Shown here one piece after another: positions 45,447-56,214 of a stretch of DNA of 64,000 nucleotides. The stretch comes from Azorinus chamasolen (Eukaryota; Mollusca; Bivalvia; Cardiida; Solecurtidae). Position 1 is the first letter of the stretch; each line of letters begins with the position of its first letter. Location of the stretch: positions 3,223,562 to 3,287,561 of the forward strand of contig OY755241.1 of the NCBI GenBank assembly GCA_963576725.1, given 5' to 3'. The notes under the pieces were generated by a model. That model did not search any database. It was not told where the DNA came from and worked only from the letters and a program-made list of their open reading frames with translations. Made by a program: the position numbers and the translations under genes.

Positions 45447-45694
45447 TTAACCCTTCCCCTGTTCTATGTTTATTCAAAATTTCAATACCTAGTGAATATT
45501 CATGGACAAAATAGTTGCAATGAAATATGGAGAGTGGGACAGTATAGCCATTTTAGAAAGTAAAGAAACATATTTCAAATTCCATTGACAAACAGATCAG
45601 ACCCTGATCAGACAGCTGCTATAGGAGCCATCTGATTTGGGTCTGTTCTGTTTGCAAATGCATGAACAGTCATTTATATGAGGGAAAGGCTTAA
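45447..45694 (+). mobile_element. TTAA MITE, arms b and a, complete
   Basis: TTAACCCTTCCCCTGTTCTA to GAGGGAAAGGCTTAA. The hairpin is GATCAGACAGCTGCTATAGG with its inverse. Confidence 0.75.
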
Positions 45695-45880
45695 GTAAAC
45701 ATATTATAAGTGCATGTATATTGTGCACAAAATAAAAATAATTTAATGCAATTTGCACTATATTATATCATAAGCAAATAGAGCAGATTGATCAGATGGC
45801 TACTACATGAGCCATCTGATCTGGGTCTACTCTGTTTGCAAAGGTGTAGAAATGCATATTTATGGAGTAAAGGGTTAATT
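45695..45880 (+). mobile_element. MITE, arms c (short) and d
   Basis: AAATAGAGCAGATTGATCAG, ATGGCTACTACATGAGCCAT, then AAAGGTGTAGAAATGCATAT and GGAGTAAAGGGTTAA. Confidence 0.6.
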
Positions 45881-46120
45881 GTTCTATTTACAAGTCAGAT
45901 CTAATTTGCAACTGCCATTATCCAGAAGGGAGGCAATCCAGTTGTAATCAAAATGTGCGAAAGGGAGATGTATGCTTAAAATAGCCAGCTAAAAATAGAC
46001 ACTGCTCTCCAAGATGCAATAGAACACTTGAATTTGTATTAAGCTGAACTTCACAGCAGATACAGTTATAGGATATATATTGATAGCTGGCAGCTTAATA
46101 CAGGGCATAGATATGGAAAC

Positions 46121-46300
46121 AAGAGGGCCAGAATGGCCCTGACATCGCTCACCAGACAATCAGAGGAGAAGATTTTCAAAGTTTTCACTATATGTTTCTA
46201 TTGAAAACTTAACACCCCAGGGGCGGTGCCAATTTTGACCCCAGGGACACAATTTATATAACTTTTGTAGAGGACCTGAACATGATGCTAAAAGAATGTA
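46121..46300 (+). mobile_element. Family I' element, 5' fragment
   Basis: CAAGAGGGCCAGAATGGCCC after GGAAA. One unit, then broken. It interrupts the dispersed repeat also seen at 5591-6081. Confidence 0.6.
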
Positions 46301-46349
46301 GTGAAAGAATGGATAGAGCATTAGACCACTGGAACTTGTATTCTTTGGA

Positions 46350-46862
46350 TGCTAGAGGCGGATTCTCCCACCTTTAATGACCTATGCAAACAGTTTGGAT
46401 CCAGATCAGGCCCCACATAATGTGGGGCCTGATCTGATATCCAAATTGTTTGTAAATGAGACTGAACTTCTGAAAATCTTAGAAAGAAAGTGTGTAGTGG
46501 GATTTTCCCACCACTAATGACCTATGCAAACAGTTTGGATCCAGATCAGGGCCAACATAATGTGGTGCCTGATCTGATTTCCAAACTGAATGTCAATGAG
46601 ACTGAACTTCTGAAAAACTTAGAAAGAAAGTGTGTAGTGGGATTCTCCCACCACTAATGACCTATGCAAACAGTTTGGATCCAGATCAGGGCCAACATAA
46701 TGTGGTGCCTGATCTGATATCCAAACTGTTTGTCAATGAGACTGAACTTCTGAAAAACTCAGAAAGAAAGTGTATAGTTAGGATAACTTGTGAATATGCT
46801 GCAGACAACAATATTTAGCAGATCACAAAATTACCCAGCATGCAAAGAGTTAATCTGAAATT
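46350..46862 (+). mobile_element. Type D MITE with triplicated hairpin unit
   Basis: Three tandem 140-bp units begin at 46361, 46501 and 46641 (GATTCTCCCACC). Each contains CAAACAGTTTGGATCCAGAT, an AACATAATGTGG-type loop and GGCCTGATCTGATATCCAAA-type inverse. The right end GCATGCAAAGAGTTAA marks a TTAACTCTTTGC-type terminus. Confidence 0.75.
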
Positions 46863-47545
46863 CACAACAGATATGCTCTATATTGATAGCTGGTAGCTTA
46901 ATGCAGGGCATAGGTATGGAAAAAAGCTTTAAGAGTATTCTGCATTTTGAGAATTATCCACAGTTTTCTCAATCTTAAATGAGTGTGTGTTATTTGTCTA
47001 AACACAATTTCTACTCTACTGATCAGGCTAAGGGTGATTATGTAAGAAATCCCTCTGACTGGTCTCAGTCAGCTAAGAGTGATATTAAGGAGAAACCTTT
47101 AGAATGTAATTTCTGGCTACAAAAAACTGTTAATCCCTGGGGTGGGACCAATTTTTATCCTAGGGGCATAATTTATATAACTTTTGTAGAAACCCTGAAG
47201 TTGAAGCTATGTGCCAAATATGAAAGCTGAGGACCTTCTAGTTTTAGAGGAGATGATGTTCAAAGTTTTCACTATATGTTTCTATTGAAAACTGAAAACC
47301 CCTGGGACAGGGCCAATTTTGACCCCAGGGGTATAATTTATATAACTTTTGTAGAGGACCTATAGGTGATGCTATGTACCAAAGATGAAAGCTGAGAACC
47401 CTGTAGATTCAGAGGAGAAGATCTTTAAAGGTTCAAATTGTTGACGCCCGACGACGCACGACGCACGACGCACGCCGACGCACGACAGACATCTGGCGAT
47501 CACAAAAGCTCACCCTGAGCACTTTGTGCTCTGGTGAGCTAAAAA
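46863..47545 (+). mobile_element. Dispersed repeat plus family I' 3' part
   Basis: 46863-47045 matches 5890-6065. 47100-47541 holds three I' units (GGCCAATTTTGACCCCAGGG), ACGACGCACGACGCACG repeats and the GAGCACTTTGTGCTC + GGTGAGCTAAAA end. Confidence 0.65.
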
Positions 47546-48361
47546 GCTTTAAGAGCTTTCTGCATTTTGAGTATTATCCACAAAGTTTTCTCAATCTAAA
47601 ATGAGTGTGTGTAATTTGTCTAAACACAATTTCTACTCTACTGATCAGGCTAAGGGTGATTACCAATACACCCTGGCCATCTAGTCCTATCAGAGCACTG
47701 GCTTATCTCTGAATATTAGGAAAACTTTAACCTGTAGAACCTTTAGACTGTAGATGTGAAAAAGTCTATATACACAGGGCAGGGCCAATTTTAACCTCAG
47801 AACTATGTTATTAACAAAACTCATAAAGGTATGCTAAGTTAATCTAAACAACAAATATCTAAGCTCTGGGACATGTAGTTTTGACAAGAAGAGTTTCAAA
47901 GTTTTTCCTATGCATATATAGTGATCCCATGGGCTGTTTAAGCAGTCAGCTACAAAAAAACTGTCAATCCCTGGGGTGGGGCCAATTTTGACCCTAGGGG
48001 CATAATTTATATAACTTTTGTAGAAGACCTGAAGTTGAAGCTATGTGCCAAATATGAAAGCTGAGAACCTTCTAGTTTGAGAGGAGAAGAATTTCAGAGT
48101 TTTCACTATATGTTTCTATTGAAAACTGAAAACTCCTGGGGCAGGGCCAATTTTGACCCCAGGGGCATAATTTATATAACTTTTGTAGAGGACCTACAGA
48201 TGATGCTATGTACCAAAGATGAAAGCTGAGAACCCTGTAGATTCAGAGGAGAAGATTTTTAAAGGTTGAAATTGTTGACGCCCGACGATGCACGACGCAA
48301 GACGGACATCAGGCGATCACAAAAGCTCACCCTGAGCACAAAAGTGCTCTGGTGAGCTAAA
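47546..48361 (+). mobile_element. Second copy of the same composite
   Basis: AAAGCTTTAAGAGCTTTCTG and ATGAGTGTGTGT repeat again, followed by the block shared with 6324-6700 and I' units. It ends GAGCACAAAAGTGCTC + GGTGAGCTAAAA at 48361. It forms a local tandem with 46863-47545. Confidence 0.65.
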
Positions 48362-49037
48362 ACATGACAAAATAAAGGGCCATAACTCCAAAAGTTTGAA
48401 ATCTAGAGTTATGTTTTTTATGAATGAGCCTTCCCTTCAATGAGATCTACTAACCTATGAGGTTTCATGTTGATACCTCTTATACTTGAGTAATGAGCTA
48501 CATTAAAGTTTTTGCACACCGCCCCCCGCCGACAACGACAACGCCTACGACCCAGTTATCACAATAGCTTGACTTTTCTTCAAAACAGACAAGCTAAAAA
48601 TAGCCTATGTGGGAAATAGAGGATCTGTTGCGAGTTGTCTTTTAAGATCACATGTTCCTAAACAAGCCTTAGAAATGTTATTAAGCTTGATTGAGAAGAA
48701 AATGAAAGGAAATTATTGTTGCAGGTGACAATTTTTGCAGAAGAAAGTAGGAACCAGAGCTCCAGATAAGATCAGATGGTTCCCATAGGAGCTGTCTAAT
48801 CCAAGGTCTGCTCTGTTTGCTTATGATATAACATAGATTCGAATCTACAATTTCTACTATGACCAAATACTCCTGTGTCCATGTGCTATTTATAATAACA
48901 ATTGGTCTAATTAATATTCATGATGTCATTTCTTACATGAATATTCAAGGGTTCAATCCCCAGATTTTTATTGTCACTGTGGACTGGTTTTAAGCTATCT
49001 GCGTTCAAATCACTCCCGCTAAAGAGCCAACATATAC
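48362..49037. mobile_element. Family II 3' fragment, fold-back half and MITE
   Basis: GGGCCATAACTCCAAAAG with an ACAGACAAGCTAAAAA end (48599). 48600-48690 is half of the fold-back arm seen at 56774 (GATCTGTTGCGAGTTGTC). 48750-48950 is an inverted c-arm MITE. Confidence 0.5.
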
Positions 49038-49265
49038 TTTAACCCATTATCTCATAGGCGATTTTAGATCTAACCTCTTTGAATAAATCTACCGAAAAGG
49101 AGCATTAACTAGAGGAAAGGACATTTTATAGAATTTTGTAGTTTGATACCATTGTGATAAATAGATCATTTGCTCCTATAGGAGCAAATGCTCTATTTAT
49201 CACAATGGTTTCAACAGGTGACTGTTGCAGAGGTGTCAAAAGGCATCAATATGAGGGAACAGCCA
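49038..49265 (+). mobile_element. MITE type C
   Basis: TTTAACCCATTATCTCATAG, with a strong centre ATTTGCTCCTATAGGAGCAA and flanks AACCATTGTGATAAATAG. The right end GAGGGAAC is altered. Confidence 0.7.
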
Positions 49266-49549
49266 AGGTGTATCTAATCTGGATTAGCCAATCACTGCCC
49301 TTAACCTGAACAGCCAAGGTATATCTGATCTTGAATCACTTCCCATGAATGACCATGATGTAGGAGCCGTCTGATCAGGGTCTGTTCTGTTTGCTTATGA
49401 TATGATATAGATATGATTCAGCAGTGTCTGCCATGGCCAAAGGGCCATGTGCTATTACAATAATTAATCTAATAAATATTCATGATGTCATTATTTTTTA
49501 CATGAATATCCATGGAGTAATGAGTTAAATATCATTCTGAGCTACTCAC
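49266..49549. mobile_element. Inverted c-arm MITE fragment beside exon 3
   Basis: GTAGGAGCCGTCTGATCAGG, GATATAGATATGATTCAGC, ATTCATGATGTCATTA and GGAGTAATGAGTTAA. It ends 22 bp before the splice donor. Confidence 0.55.
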
Positions 49550-49718
49550 CTGTTATACGAATCAATAGCTATGCTGTGAGGATTGATGAGACCCTGTAGC
49601 AGTATGGCACAGTTGTCTCCCTTCAGTGAGCACACAATTATCTCCCCTGGCCTAGTATCTACTATGTACAAGATGTCTGCTGTCCAGTCTACAGCTAAAC
49701 CATTTGGAGAAACCAAGC
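49550..49718 (-). CDS. LRP-like YWTD propeller, exon 3 of those seen
   Basis: The acceptor ATTTTCAG|GCTTGG and donor TATAACAG|GTGAGT (consensus) bound 169 bp, with phase 1 in and phase 2 out. It encodes the end of blade 2 and blade 3. SPNGLAVDW is the standard 'P.GLAVDW' strand. YIVD (about residue 94) occupies the YWTD position. GEIIVCSLKGDNC replaces the usual 'I.V..LDG'. NPHSIAIDS ends the blade. The split codons on both sides fit neighbouring exons 2 and 4 exactly. This is strong evidence that the five segments form one transcript across about 20 kb. Confidence 0.9.
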
Positions 49719-50552
49719 CTGAAAATGAATGCGGTCATGTATGAACTTTTAATCATTCACCTCATGTAATAATTCATCACTTTATGATTATTAATTACAA
49801 TAATTTTAATTCCAGCATATAAATACATGTACAGGTAGTTCTGACTGCACCAGGTAAAAACTGTCAAATCAGATCTATATTATGGCACAAGCAAACAGAG
49901 CAGACCCTGATCAGATGGCTCCTACAGCTCAGGATCTATTCTGTTTGCAAAGGTACAGAAAGGCACGAAATTAAGAATCACTAAAGTTTTGATTGACTGC
50001 CTCATCATGGACATGTTTCACAACCCACTGAATTTGCAAACAGTGTAGACCTAGATCAGAGAAGTCACATTTCCAGAAAACTTCAGGGCAATCCCCTCTC
50101 CTCAGGAGCCATCTGATCAGGATCAACTCTGTTTGCATCAGTGTAAAAATGAATATCTATCAAGTAAAAGGTTCTGGCAATCAAAGGGTTAATTAATGCA
50201 AGGACAATAAATGTTTTCACTAGCCAATGAATGAATGAATGAATGAATGTAAGACCCCAGGGCCCTCTAACAGAAGCATTTCATACAAAGTACTTAAGCA
50301 AACAGAAATATAAACAGTATCTGTAATTTAAAAGTAAGACAGGACAGAGTAGCCATATAATGTACGTGTAAGTTTTGATCGATTAAAACAAACCAAATAC
50401 GAAGACTAGTTTGAAAAGTGAAATATCGAATTACTGTGTATACCTTGAAAAGAAACTTTCACAGATGAAATTAAGTACTACAATAGGAGCAAATGCTTAT
50501 TTTATCACAATGGATTCAAACCTACACAATTCGTAAATTTTCCTTTTCTCTA
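49719..50552. other. Intron with MITE remnants
   Basis: c/a-type remnants at 49850-49965 (AAACAGAGCAGACCCTGATC) and 50035-50185, a GAATGAATGAATGAATGA microsatellite at about 50225-50248, and a type C half at 50480-50550. No coding signal. Confidence 0.55.
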
Positions 50553-50802
50553 TTAACCCTTTCCCTCATATAAACGTGTTTTCACGCATTTGCAAACAGA
50601 GTAGACCCAGATCAGACGGCTCCTAGAGGAGCCGTCTGATCAGGGTCTGCTCTGTTTGCTAATACAATTTGATAGATATGTTTCTTTACTTTCTAAAATG
50701 TCTACAATGCTCCACCTTCCATATTTGGTTATACGTATTTTGTTAATGAATATTCAGTAGGTATTGAAATTTTGATTAAATACAGAATAGGGAATGGGTT
50801 AA
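50553..50802 (+). mobile_element. TTAA MITE, arms a and b, nearly perfect
   Basis: TTAACCCTTTCCCTCATATA to GGGAATGGGTTAA. The centre GATCAGACGGCTCCTAGAGG and its inverse are intact. This is the best reference copy for the central hairpin. Confidence 0.85.
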
Positions 50803-50892
50803 CTGCTCCTTCTCAGCAGATTTATTTGAGGAGGTTGAGTCTAAAATAAAAATTAATTGTCTATAAATTGGTAAATTACTTTTATTGGTACT

Positions 50893-51152
50893 ATATACCT
50901 GATGATACCAGCTGTCTTCAATTCTAATGGGTATCACAAAGTTTATCATGTATACCAATATACCTGATGATACCAGCTGTCTCCAATTCTAATGGGTATC
51001 ACAAAGTTTATCATGTATACCAATATACCTGATGATACCAGCTGTCTCCAATTCTAATGGGTATCACAAAGTTTATCATGTATACCAATATACCTGATGA
51101 TACCAGCTGTCTCCAATTCTAATGGGTATCACAAAGGTTATCATGTATACCA
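50893..51152 (+). repeat. 65-bp tandem array, four units
   Basis: Units beginning CCTGATGATACCAGCTGTCT recur every 65 bp (50898, 50963, 51028, 51093) and are nearly identical. Each contains TGATACC and GGTATCA facing each other. Located about 160 bp downstream, in transcript sense, of exon 2. Confidence 0.95.
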
Positions 51153-51300
51153 ATATACATGTAAATTCAATAACTTTCAAAAACATGTGGACGGACCAAC
51201 TGACTGACTGCCCACCAGACTGACTGCCCGCCAAGACAGGGTGATTTCACATCATTTCGGTATACCCCCTTAAACAAGTTTATGGGGCTATTAATAGGCA
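51153..51300 (+). mobile_element. Tandem-core element 3' end fragment
   Basis: GGACGGACCAACTGACTGAC and a TATACCCCCTTAAACAAGTT...GGGGCTATTAATA hairpin-like end, as in family IV. Confidence 0.5.
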
Positions 51301-51311
51301 TGGCCATGTAC

Positions 51312-51425
51312 CTGTATCAATAATGATCTCCTCAATGTCACTTTTGTAGTTCTCATCAAACTGCAGCACAAACACCATCTGTTCATACATATCTGTCCAA
51401 AACAAAGTCCTGTTGGGTCCAAAGG
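51312..51425 (-). CDS. LRP-like YWTD propeller, exon 2 of those seen
   Basis: The acceptor ATGTTTCAG|CCTTTG and donor GATACAG|GTACAT bound 114 bp, phase 1 to phase 1. It carries the first part of blade 2: FGPNRTLFWTDMYEQM, with the best-preserved tetrad FWTD at about residue 47, then VFVLQFDENYKSDIEEIII. An acidic insertion lengthens the usual inter-strand loop. It has the same length and phase as exon 1, as if the two arose by exon duplication; that is inference. Confidence 0.85.
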
Positions 51426-51535
51426 CTGAAACATAACATTATTATTCTGAGTATTCGGACAGTCAAATGCAGGCTCTTGAAGTAGAGACTAAATAAGATG
51501 TGTATATTAAACATTTTCGAGAATAATTTCTTGAT

Positions 51536-51725
51536 TTCTCCACCAAATCCTACATTGTGACCAGTCTTTAAAATCGTCTCGAAGAGTGGTCACAACATAG
51601 TGTTTTTTTGAGACGATTCTAAAGAGTGGTCACAACATAGTGTTTTTTTGAGACGATTCTAAAGAGTGGTCACAACATAGTGTTTTTTTGAGACGATTCT
51701 AAAGAGTGGTCACAACATAAGTTTA
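51536..51725. mobile_element. Fold-back element F1, copy 2, with tripled arm
   Basis: TTTCTCCACCAAATCCTACA opens the left arm. The right arm is present as three exact 40-bp units (51601-51640, 51641-51680, 51681-51720) starting TGTTTTTTTGAGACGATTCT. Confidence 0.85.
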
Positions 51726-52021
51726 TGTGGAGAAAGGATGATTTAATTAAGTATGTAACTTTACCTGATTGCTCTATGAAGGGGCTGTTTGATCAGGATC
51801 TACACTATTTTCTGCTATGTCAGTCTAATTCAAAGTTATCTAAATGAAACCAAATTGATTTGTAAAGTTTTATAAACAAGACCTGAATGAGTCGATGTCA
51901 TTTAACCTATTCCTATTACATGTATATAAATGGGGGTTTTTTTCATGCAAATTTTTACTGATCACATAGTTTCTACTGATCATGAGTCATCTGATCTGGG
52001 TCTACTCTGTTTGCAAAGGCA
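51726..52021. other. Intron, MITE trace only
   Basis: GAGTCATCTGATCTGGGTCT near 51983 is half of a MITE centre. Nothing else is seen. Confidence 0.45.
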
Positions 52022-52233
52022 TTAACCCTTTCCTCCATAAATACCCCTTTCTACACCTTTGTAAAAGTCATCTGTTGAAACCCTTGTGATACAGCATTTG
52101 CAGACCTATATTTATCACAATGTTTTCAAACCCAAAATTTCTAAAATGTTTCTTTTCTCAAGTAAATGCCTCTTTTGGCTAGATTCATTCAAAGAGGCTG
52201 GGTCTAAAAATAGCCTTTGATGGAAAGGGTTAA
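52022..52233 (+). mobile_element. MITE type C, complete, TTAA flanks
   Basis: TTAACCCTTTCCTCC to GGAAAGGGTTAA. Degraded centre with AACCCTTGTGATACAGCATT and TATTTATCACAATG. Confidence 0.7.
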
Positions 52234-52259
52234 TAGGTGTACAGTAAACCCTTCCAAAC

Positions 52260-52489
52260 CTGACATTTAACCTAGTATCAATATCGGTCTTATTGTCTCA
52301 TTTCCAAATAGAGAAGACCCAGATCACACGGCTCCTATAGGACCAGTGTCTGCTCTGTTTGCTAATGGAATTTCATAGATCATTTTCTTTACTTTTAAAA
52401 TGATTTCAATGTACCTTCCATAATTTCGCTTTGTCCATAAATATTCAGTAGGTATTGTTTGTCATAAACATAGAACAGGGAAAGGGTTA
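52260..52489 (+). mobile_element. TTAA MITE, arms a and b
   Basis: CAAATAGAGAAGACCCAGAT, CACGGCTCCTATAGGACC, then an inverted b arm and AACAGGGAAAGGGTTAA. The left arm is diverged. Confidence 0.65.
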
Positions 52490-52687
52490 AGCAGCCACTC
52501 TACTAGAATTCCGATTTAGTTGAGTTTTACTGTATTTATTGAAAGTGCTAAAAGTCTATTTTTAGCTCCTGTGACCTACTTATGCAGTGGAACTGATGAT
52601 CGACTTATTTGACTCTCATGGAGGTCACCTTCAGATCATTCCTGTGAAACCTGATGAAACTCTATCCTGTGGTTTAGGATGAGATGT

Positions 52688-52853
52688 TTAACCAATTCCC
52701 TCATATTGACGCCTTTTGACACTTCAGTAAAAGTCACTTTTTGAAACCATTATGATATTTTCCTTTTCTCTAGTAAATGCTCCTTATAAAAAAATTCAGT
52801 AGATTTATTCAAGGAGATTGGGTCTAAAAATAGCCTGTGAGAGAATGGGTTAA
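52688..52853 (+). mobile_element. MITE type C, deleted centre
   Basis: TTAACCAATTCCCTCATATT to GAGAATGGGTTAA. The central hairpin is missing. The flanks 52490-52687 are unclassified. Confidence 0.65.
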
Positions 52854-53031
52854 GGAAACAGCTGACAATGGACGATGGACAACACATGATGGAGGACGAC
52901 AGACACTGAGCAGTCCCCAAAACTCACCTTGGCATTTCGTGCAAGATGAGCTAAAAATAAGCTGCCATGAATAATTTCAATTATGTAATTATTTCTCCCA
53001 TGAATATTGAATAGATACAGGTTAAGATTAT
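52854..53031. mobile_element. Tandem-core 3' end and MITE trace
   Basis: GGACGATGGACAACACATGA, then a CTCACCTTGGCA...GATGAGCTAAAA end (to 52957). Confidence 0.45.
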
Positions 53032-53281
53032 TTAACCCTTCTCTTGCTGAATTTTAAAATACATTTCTCCTTCTTTACCCATGCCCTGTTGTATAATTAC
53101 ATATATCTTCACTGTGTACAAGTATTTCGCTGTGCAATCACTGCTGTGGAGTGCACTTGTTGCACAATCAACTTGTAAATAGTGCAGACCCTGATGAGAC
53201 AGCTCCTGCAGGAGCTGTCTCATCTGGGTCTTCACTATTTACAGGTAGGTATATTGACGTGAACAGCAAGCGAAGGGTTAA
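53032..53281 (+). mobile_element. MITE type B, complete, TTAA flanks
   Basis: TTAACCCTTCTCTTGCTGAA to GCAAGCGAAGGGTTAA. The hairpin GATGAGACAGCTCCTGCAGG with its inverse is near perfect. This is the best type B reference copy. Confidence 0.85.
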
Positions 53282-53590
53282 TCTCATACATTTTCGATCT
53301 ATACAAGTGGCGGAAGTGGTATAAGTGTTCAGAGTCGCAGAGGCTGTCAGTTGGACACTTTCAGGCACTTTCAAGTGCATTTCTACTTGTATTACAAGCA
53401 GTTCAGTGGTCAGTTTCATATCAGCGGTCAAGAGGGTAGGAACACTAGTGTGCAGTCATATTCAAGCTTTCAAGTGCTTTCAAGTGCAGTCTTATGACTA
53501 TGAGCTGTTCTTATTATTTTTCATAAGATAAAAGGAATTGATATTTTAGAAAAAAAACCTGTCACTTAAGAGAGATTCACCAGTATGAAC
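53282..53590. other. Unclassified, TTCAAGTGC-rich
   Basis: Several TTTCAAGTGC words occur in 53360-53490. The two overlapping frames show no motif. Confidence 0.4.
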
Positions 53591-54080
53591 TTTTCTAACC
53601 CTTTCATTCATATAAACACCTTTGCATGCCTATGCAAACAGAGTAGACCCAGATTAGATGGCTCAAATAGGAGCAGGTTGATCAAGGTCTGCTCTGTTTG
53701 CATGCTTATGGAATAAGTCCTGAATTCATAGTTTCTTTCAATACGAAAACACATGCTATTATAAAAATTCCCCTAATGAATATTTATGATGTAATTATTT
53801 CTTACATGAATATTAAACAGGGAATGGGTTAACTATATTATTTAACTCCTTGAATATTCATGACTGAAAGAAATAATGACATCATGGATATTAATATGAT
53901 TAATTTGTTATAATAGCACATGGACGATTGAAGTTTTGGCCAAATCAGAAACTGTAAAATTATATCTATATTGTAATATAAGCAAACAGAGCAGACCCTG
54001 ATCTTATTGCTCCTCTAAAAGTCATCTGATCTTGGTCTACTCTGTTTTCAAATGCGGGAAAACGTGAAAGGGTTAATGCC
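53591..54080 (+). mobile_element. Two TTAA MITEs in tandem
   Basis: 53595-53831 (arms a and inverted c, ending GGGAATGGGTTAA) and 53843-54078 (arms c and a, GATCTTATTGCTCC centre, ending GAAAGGGTTAA). Confidence 0.6.
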
Positions 54081-54097
54081 TCAGTCCACTTGTTAGG

Positions 54098-54290
54098 GAT
54101 GAACAGCGCTCCAGATAAGGTGCGTAAATTAAAATCAGTTAAAGAATAACTCCAAACCATATACTGTGACTGCTCTTTAGAATCGTCTCGAAATGATAAT
54201 TCTAAAGAGTGGTCACAGTACAGGTTTTGGTGGAGAAATGACGATTTTAGTATTTGGGTACGCACCCTTATCTGTAGCTCTGGATGAACA
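54098..54290. mobile_element. Fold-back element F1, copy 3
   Basis: TGACTGCTCTTTAGAATCGT and its inverse ATTCTAAAGAGTGGTCACAG flank a short loop. Outer arms GCTCCAGATAAGGTGCGTA and TACGCACCCTTATCTGTAGC extend the palindrome to about 190 bp. It ends about 24 bp from the exon 1 donor. Confidence 0.75.
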
Positions 54291-54313
54291 TAAAAGTGAC
54301 AACATGGACTCAC

Positions 54314-54427
54314 CAAGATCTGTTACATTGCCAGCATTGTCAAGCACTATCTGTGAGTGATCCTGGCTCGGGGAAAAAACCTCAATCCTCGAATCCGATA
54401 AGTAAATTATACACGGCTCTTCTGAAT
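54314..54427 (-). CDS. LRP-like YWTD propeller, exon 1 of those seen
   Basis: The acceptor TTATCTTACAG|ATTCAG and donor GATCTTG|GTGAGT bound 114 bp, phase 1 to phase 1. It opens the propeller: SEEPCIIYLSDSRIEVF, with the tetrad position YLSD at about residue 9, then QDHSQIVLDNAGNVTDLA, completing blade 1. Entry in phase 1 fits an upstream EGF-like or LDLR-A exon (such modules are usually phase 1 bounded), which was not found in the 9.5 kb to the window end. Signal peptide, ligand-binding repeats and transmembrane segment are all outside what is seen. LRP1/2/4/5/6-type, nidogen-like or pro-EGF-like identity cannot be separated from this propeller alone. Confidence 0.85.
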
Positions 54428-54885
54428 CTGTAAGATAACAACTGGTATCTATATAAAACTGTACTTGATATCTTTTTAACCCTTTCCCTGTTCTGTATTT
54501 AAGTCAAATTTCAATACCTACTGAATATTCTTAGACATTTAAGAAAGTAAAGAAACATACTTATCAGATTCTTTTAGCAAACAGAGCAGACCCTGATTAG
54601 ACGGCTCCTCAAGGAGCCATCCCAGGCACGTACCCAGGTGGGGGGCTCGGGGGCCCGGGGCCCCCCATCTGGCTGCCAAGATACCATTTTTATTAATGGG
54701 CCCTTTTTCAGTTTTCAGCTAAATTTACCGTTTTGAAATTTTACCTTGGACATTTTTCTAGTGACCGATATTTTCCTCCCTGGGGGGAGATTATCTGTTA
54801 GTTCTCAGAGTCTGACAGACAGGCCACCTTTAGCACGCTGTCATGCTGTGATCCACCTTTGCTTATTTTGGTATGGACCAATCAG

Positions 54886-55075
54886 GGTGAGTGAGTGAAT
54901 GAGTTGGGTTTTACGGCACCGCGACACAAATAGGTCATATAGCGCCGATGAATAATGAGATGACATGATGATGACGGATGATATCAGGAAGATGATTTCG
55001 GCTAATCTCAGGTGATCCCCCGCGGAGAACACCCGAATTACGCAGTCACGAGTTGGTTCCGGTTTTCGCCATACT
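54886..55075 (+). repeat. GTGAGTGAATGAGTTGGGTTTTACG dispersed repeat
   Basis: GAGTGAGTGAATGAGTTGGG then TTTTACGGCACCGCG resembles, from memory, a very common mollusc interspersed repeat ('GTGAGTGAGTTTAGTTTTACG'). It lies inside the 2.1 kb element. Confidence 0.45.
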
Positions 55076-56214
55076 TGAGTTCAGCAAATAAATTGTTCAG
55101 GAACCAGTCGTGACAAAATGCGGATTGCTACGTTGTCCACAAATACCACATGTGGCACGTAAATTACTCAAGCGAGGAGACAATTTCGCAAAACGAGGTG
55201 GGTGAGACGCTGAGCAGTATGCACTTCGACCGATAAGCGTTTTACTGTATTGAATCGATCAACAATAACTAGTAATGAAAGAATAACTCCGAACATTCCG
55301 ACAATCGTAACTACTCGCCGTATTCCGTCAGAGTTCGGATGTCTTATTTCGATAGAAATAACCGAGGTGTTCCGAGTGACATTCCGAATGATAAAAAGGT
55401 TATGAATGATTCGTCCCCAGACCGATTGTACTGAATAAATCGAGGTTTGTTAAGGTTTTTCTTGGATTTTTTTTGTAACTTGAGATTGGGAATTGTCCTC
55501 CAAAAATGGGTGAAACACACATTTTACCATTGGGAATATAGCCGAATAAGGGCTATAAAATCATAAAAAAAAACCTGAAACTGTTATTGTAAAATAAGAT
55601 AAAATGGAATATCTTTTTCATTGTATACATACATCTGTTATAACCAGGTGAACGATTAAGGGCCATCATGGTCCTCTTGTTCAACTGTAACATTTGATGT
55701 TTGTAGTTTTGATCAGGGTGTTTTCACATTTAGAAGAAAGTATTGTGATGCTATAGTTAGTTGAGTGTATATTTACTTGGGTATTTTGCTTTTTTATATA
55801 ATTTGGTAATGTTCAGAAAAACAAAATAATCTATGTATTTGCATTTCAGTTATTTATACTTACAGAGTGTTTTTTCTTCCTTTAGACAATCTTGAAAATA
55901 ACAGTTTTTAGCCATATTGCATAAAATTAATTAATTTTGAAAATTCAAAAGGATTTTCATTGTGATCAATGAATGAAAGAATGGTCATTTTCTTTTAAAA
56001 GTAAATATATTTATATAGACAATTGATATACATGTACTTATGTTTCTTATTTTAATAAATAAATGGAGATGATTTTCAAAAAAAATCTGTATTACTTTTA
56101 ATTGTTTTCTTGCCAATCTTGGTAGATCAACATGCATGTCCTTAAATAAAGACATAAGCAGATGTTAGTTCTGAGATGAATAATGCCGAGTCTGTCCATG
56201 GCAAAAAACTTTAA

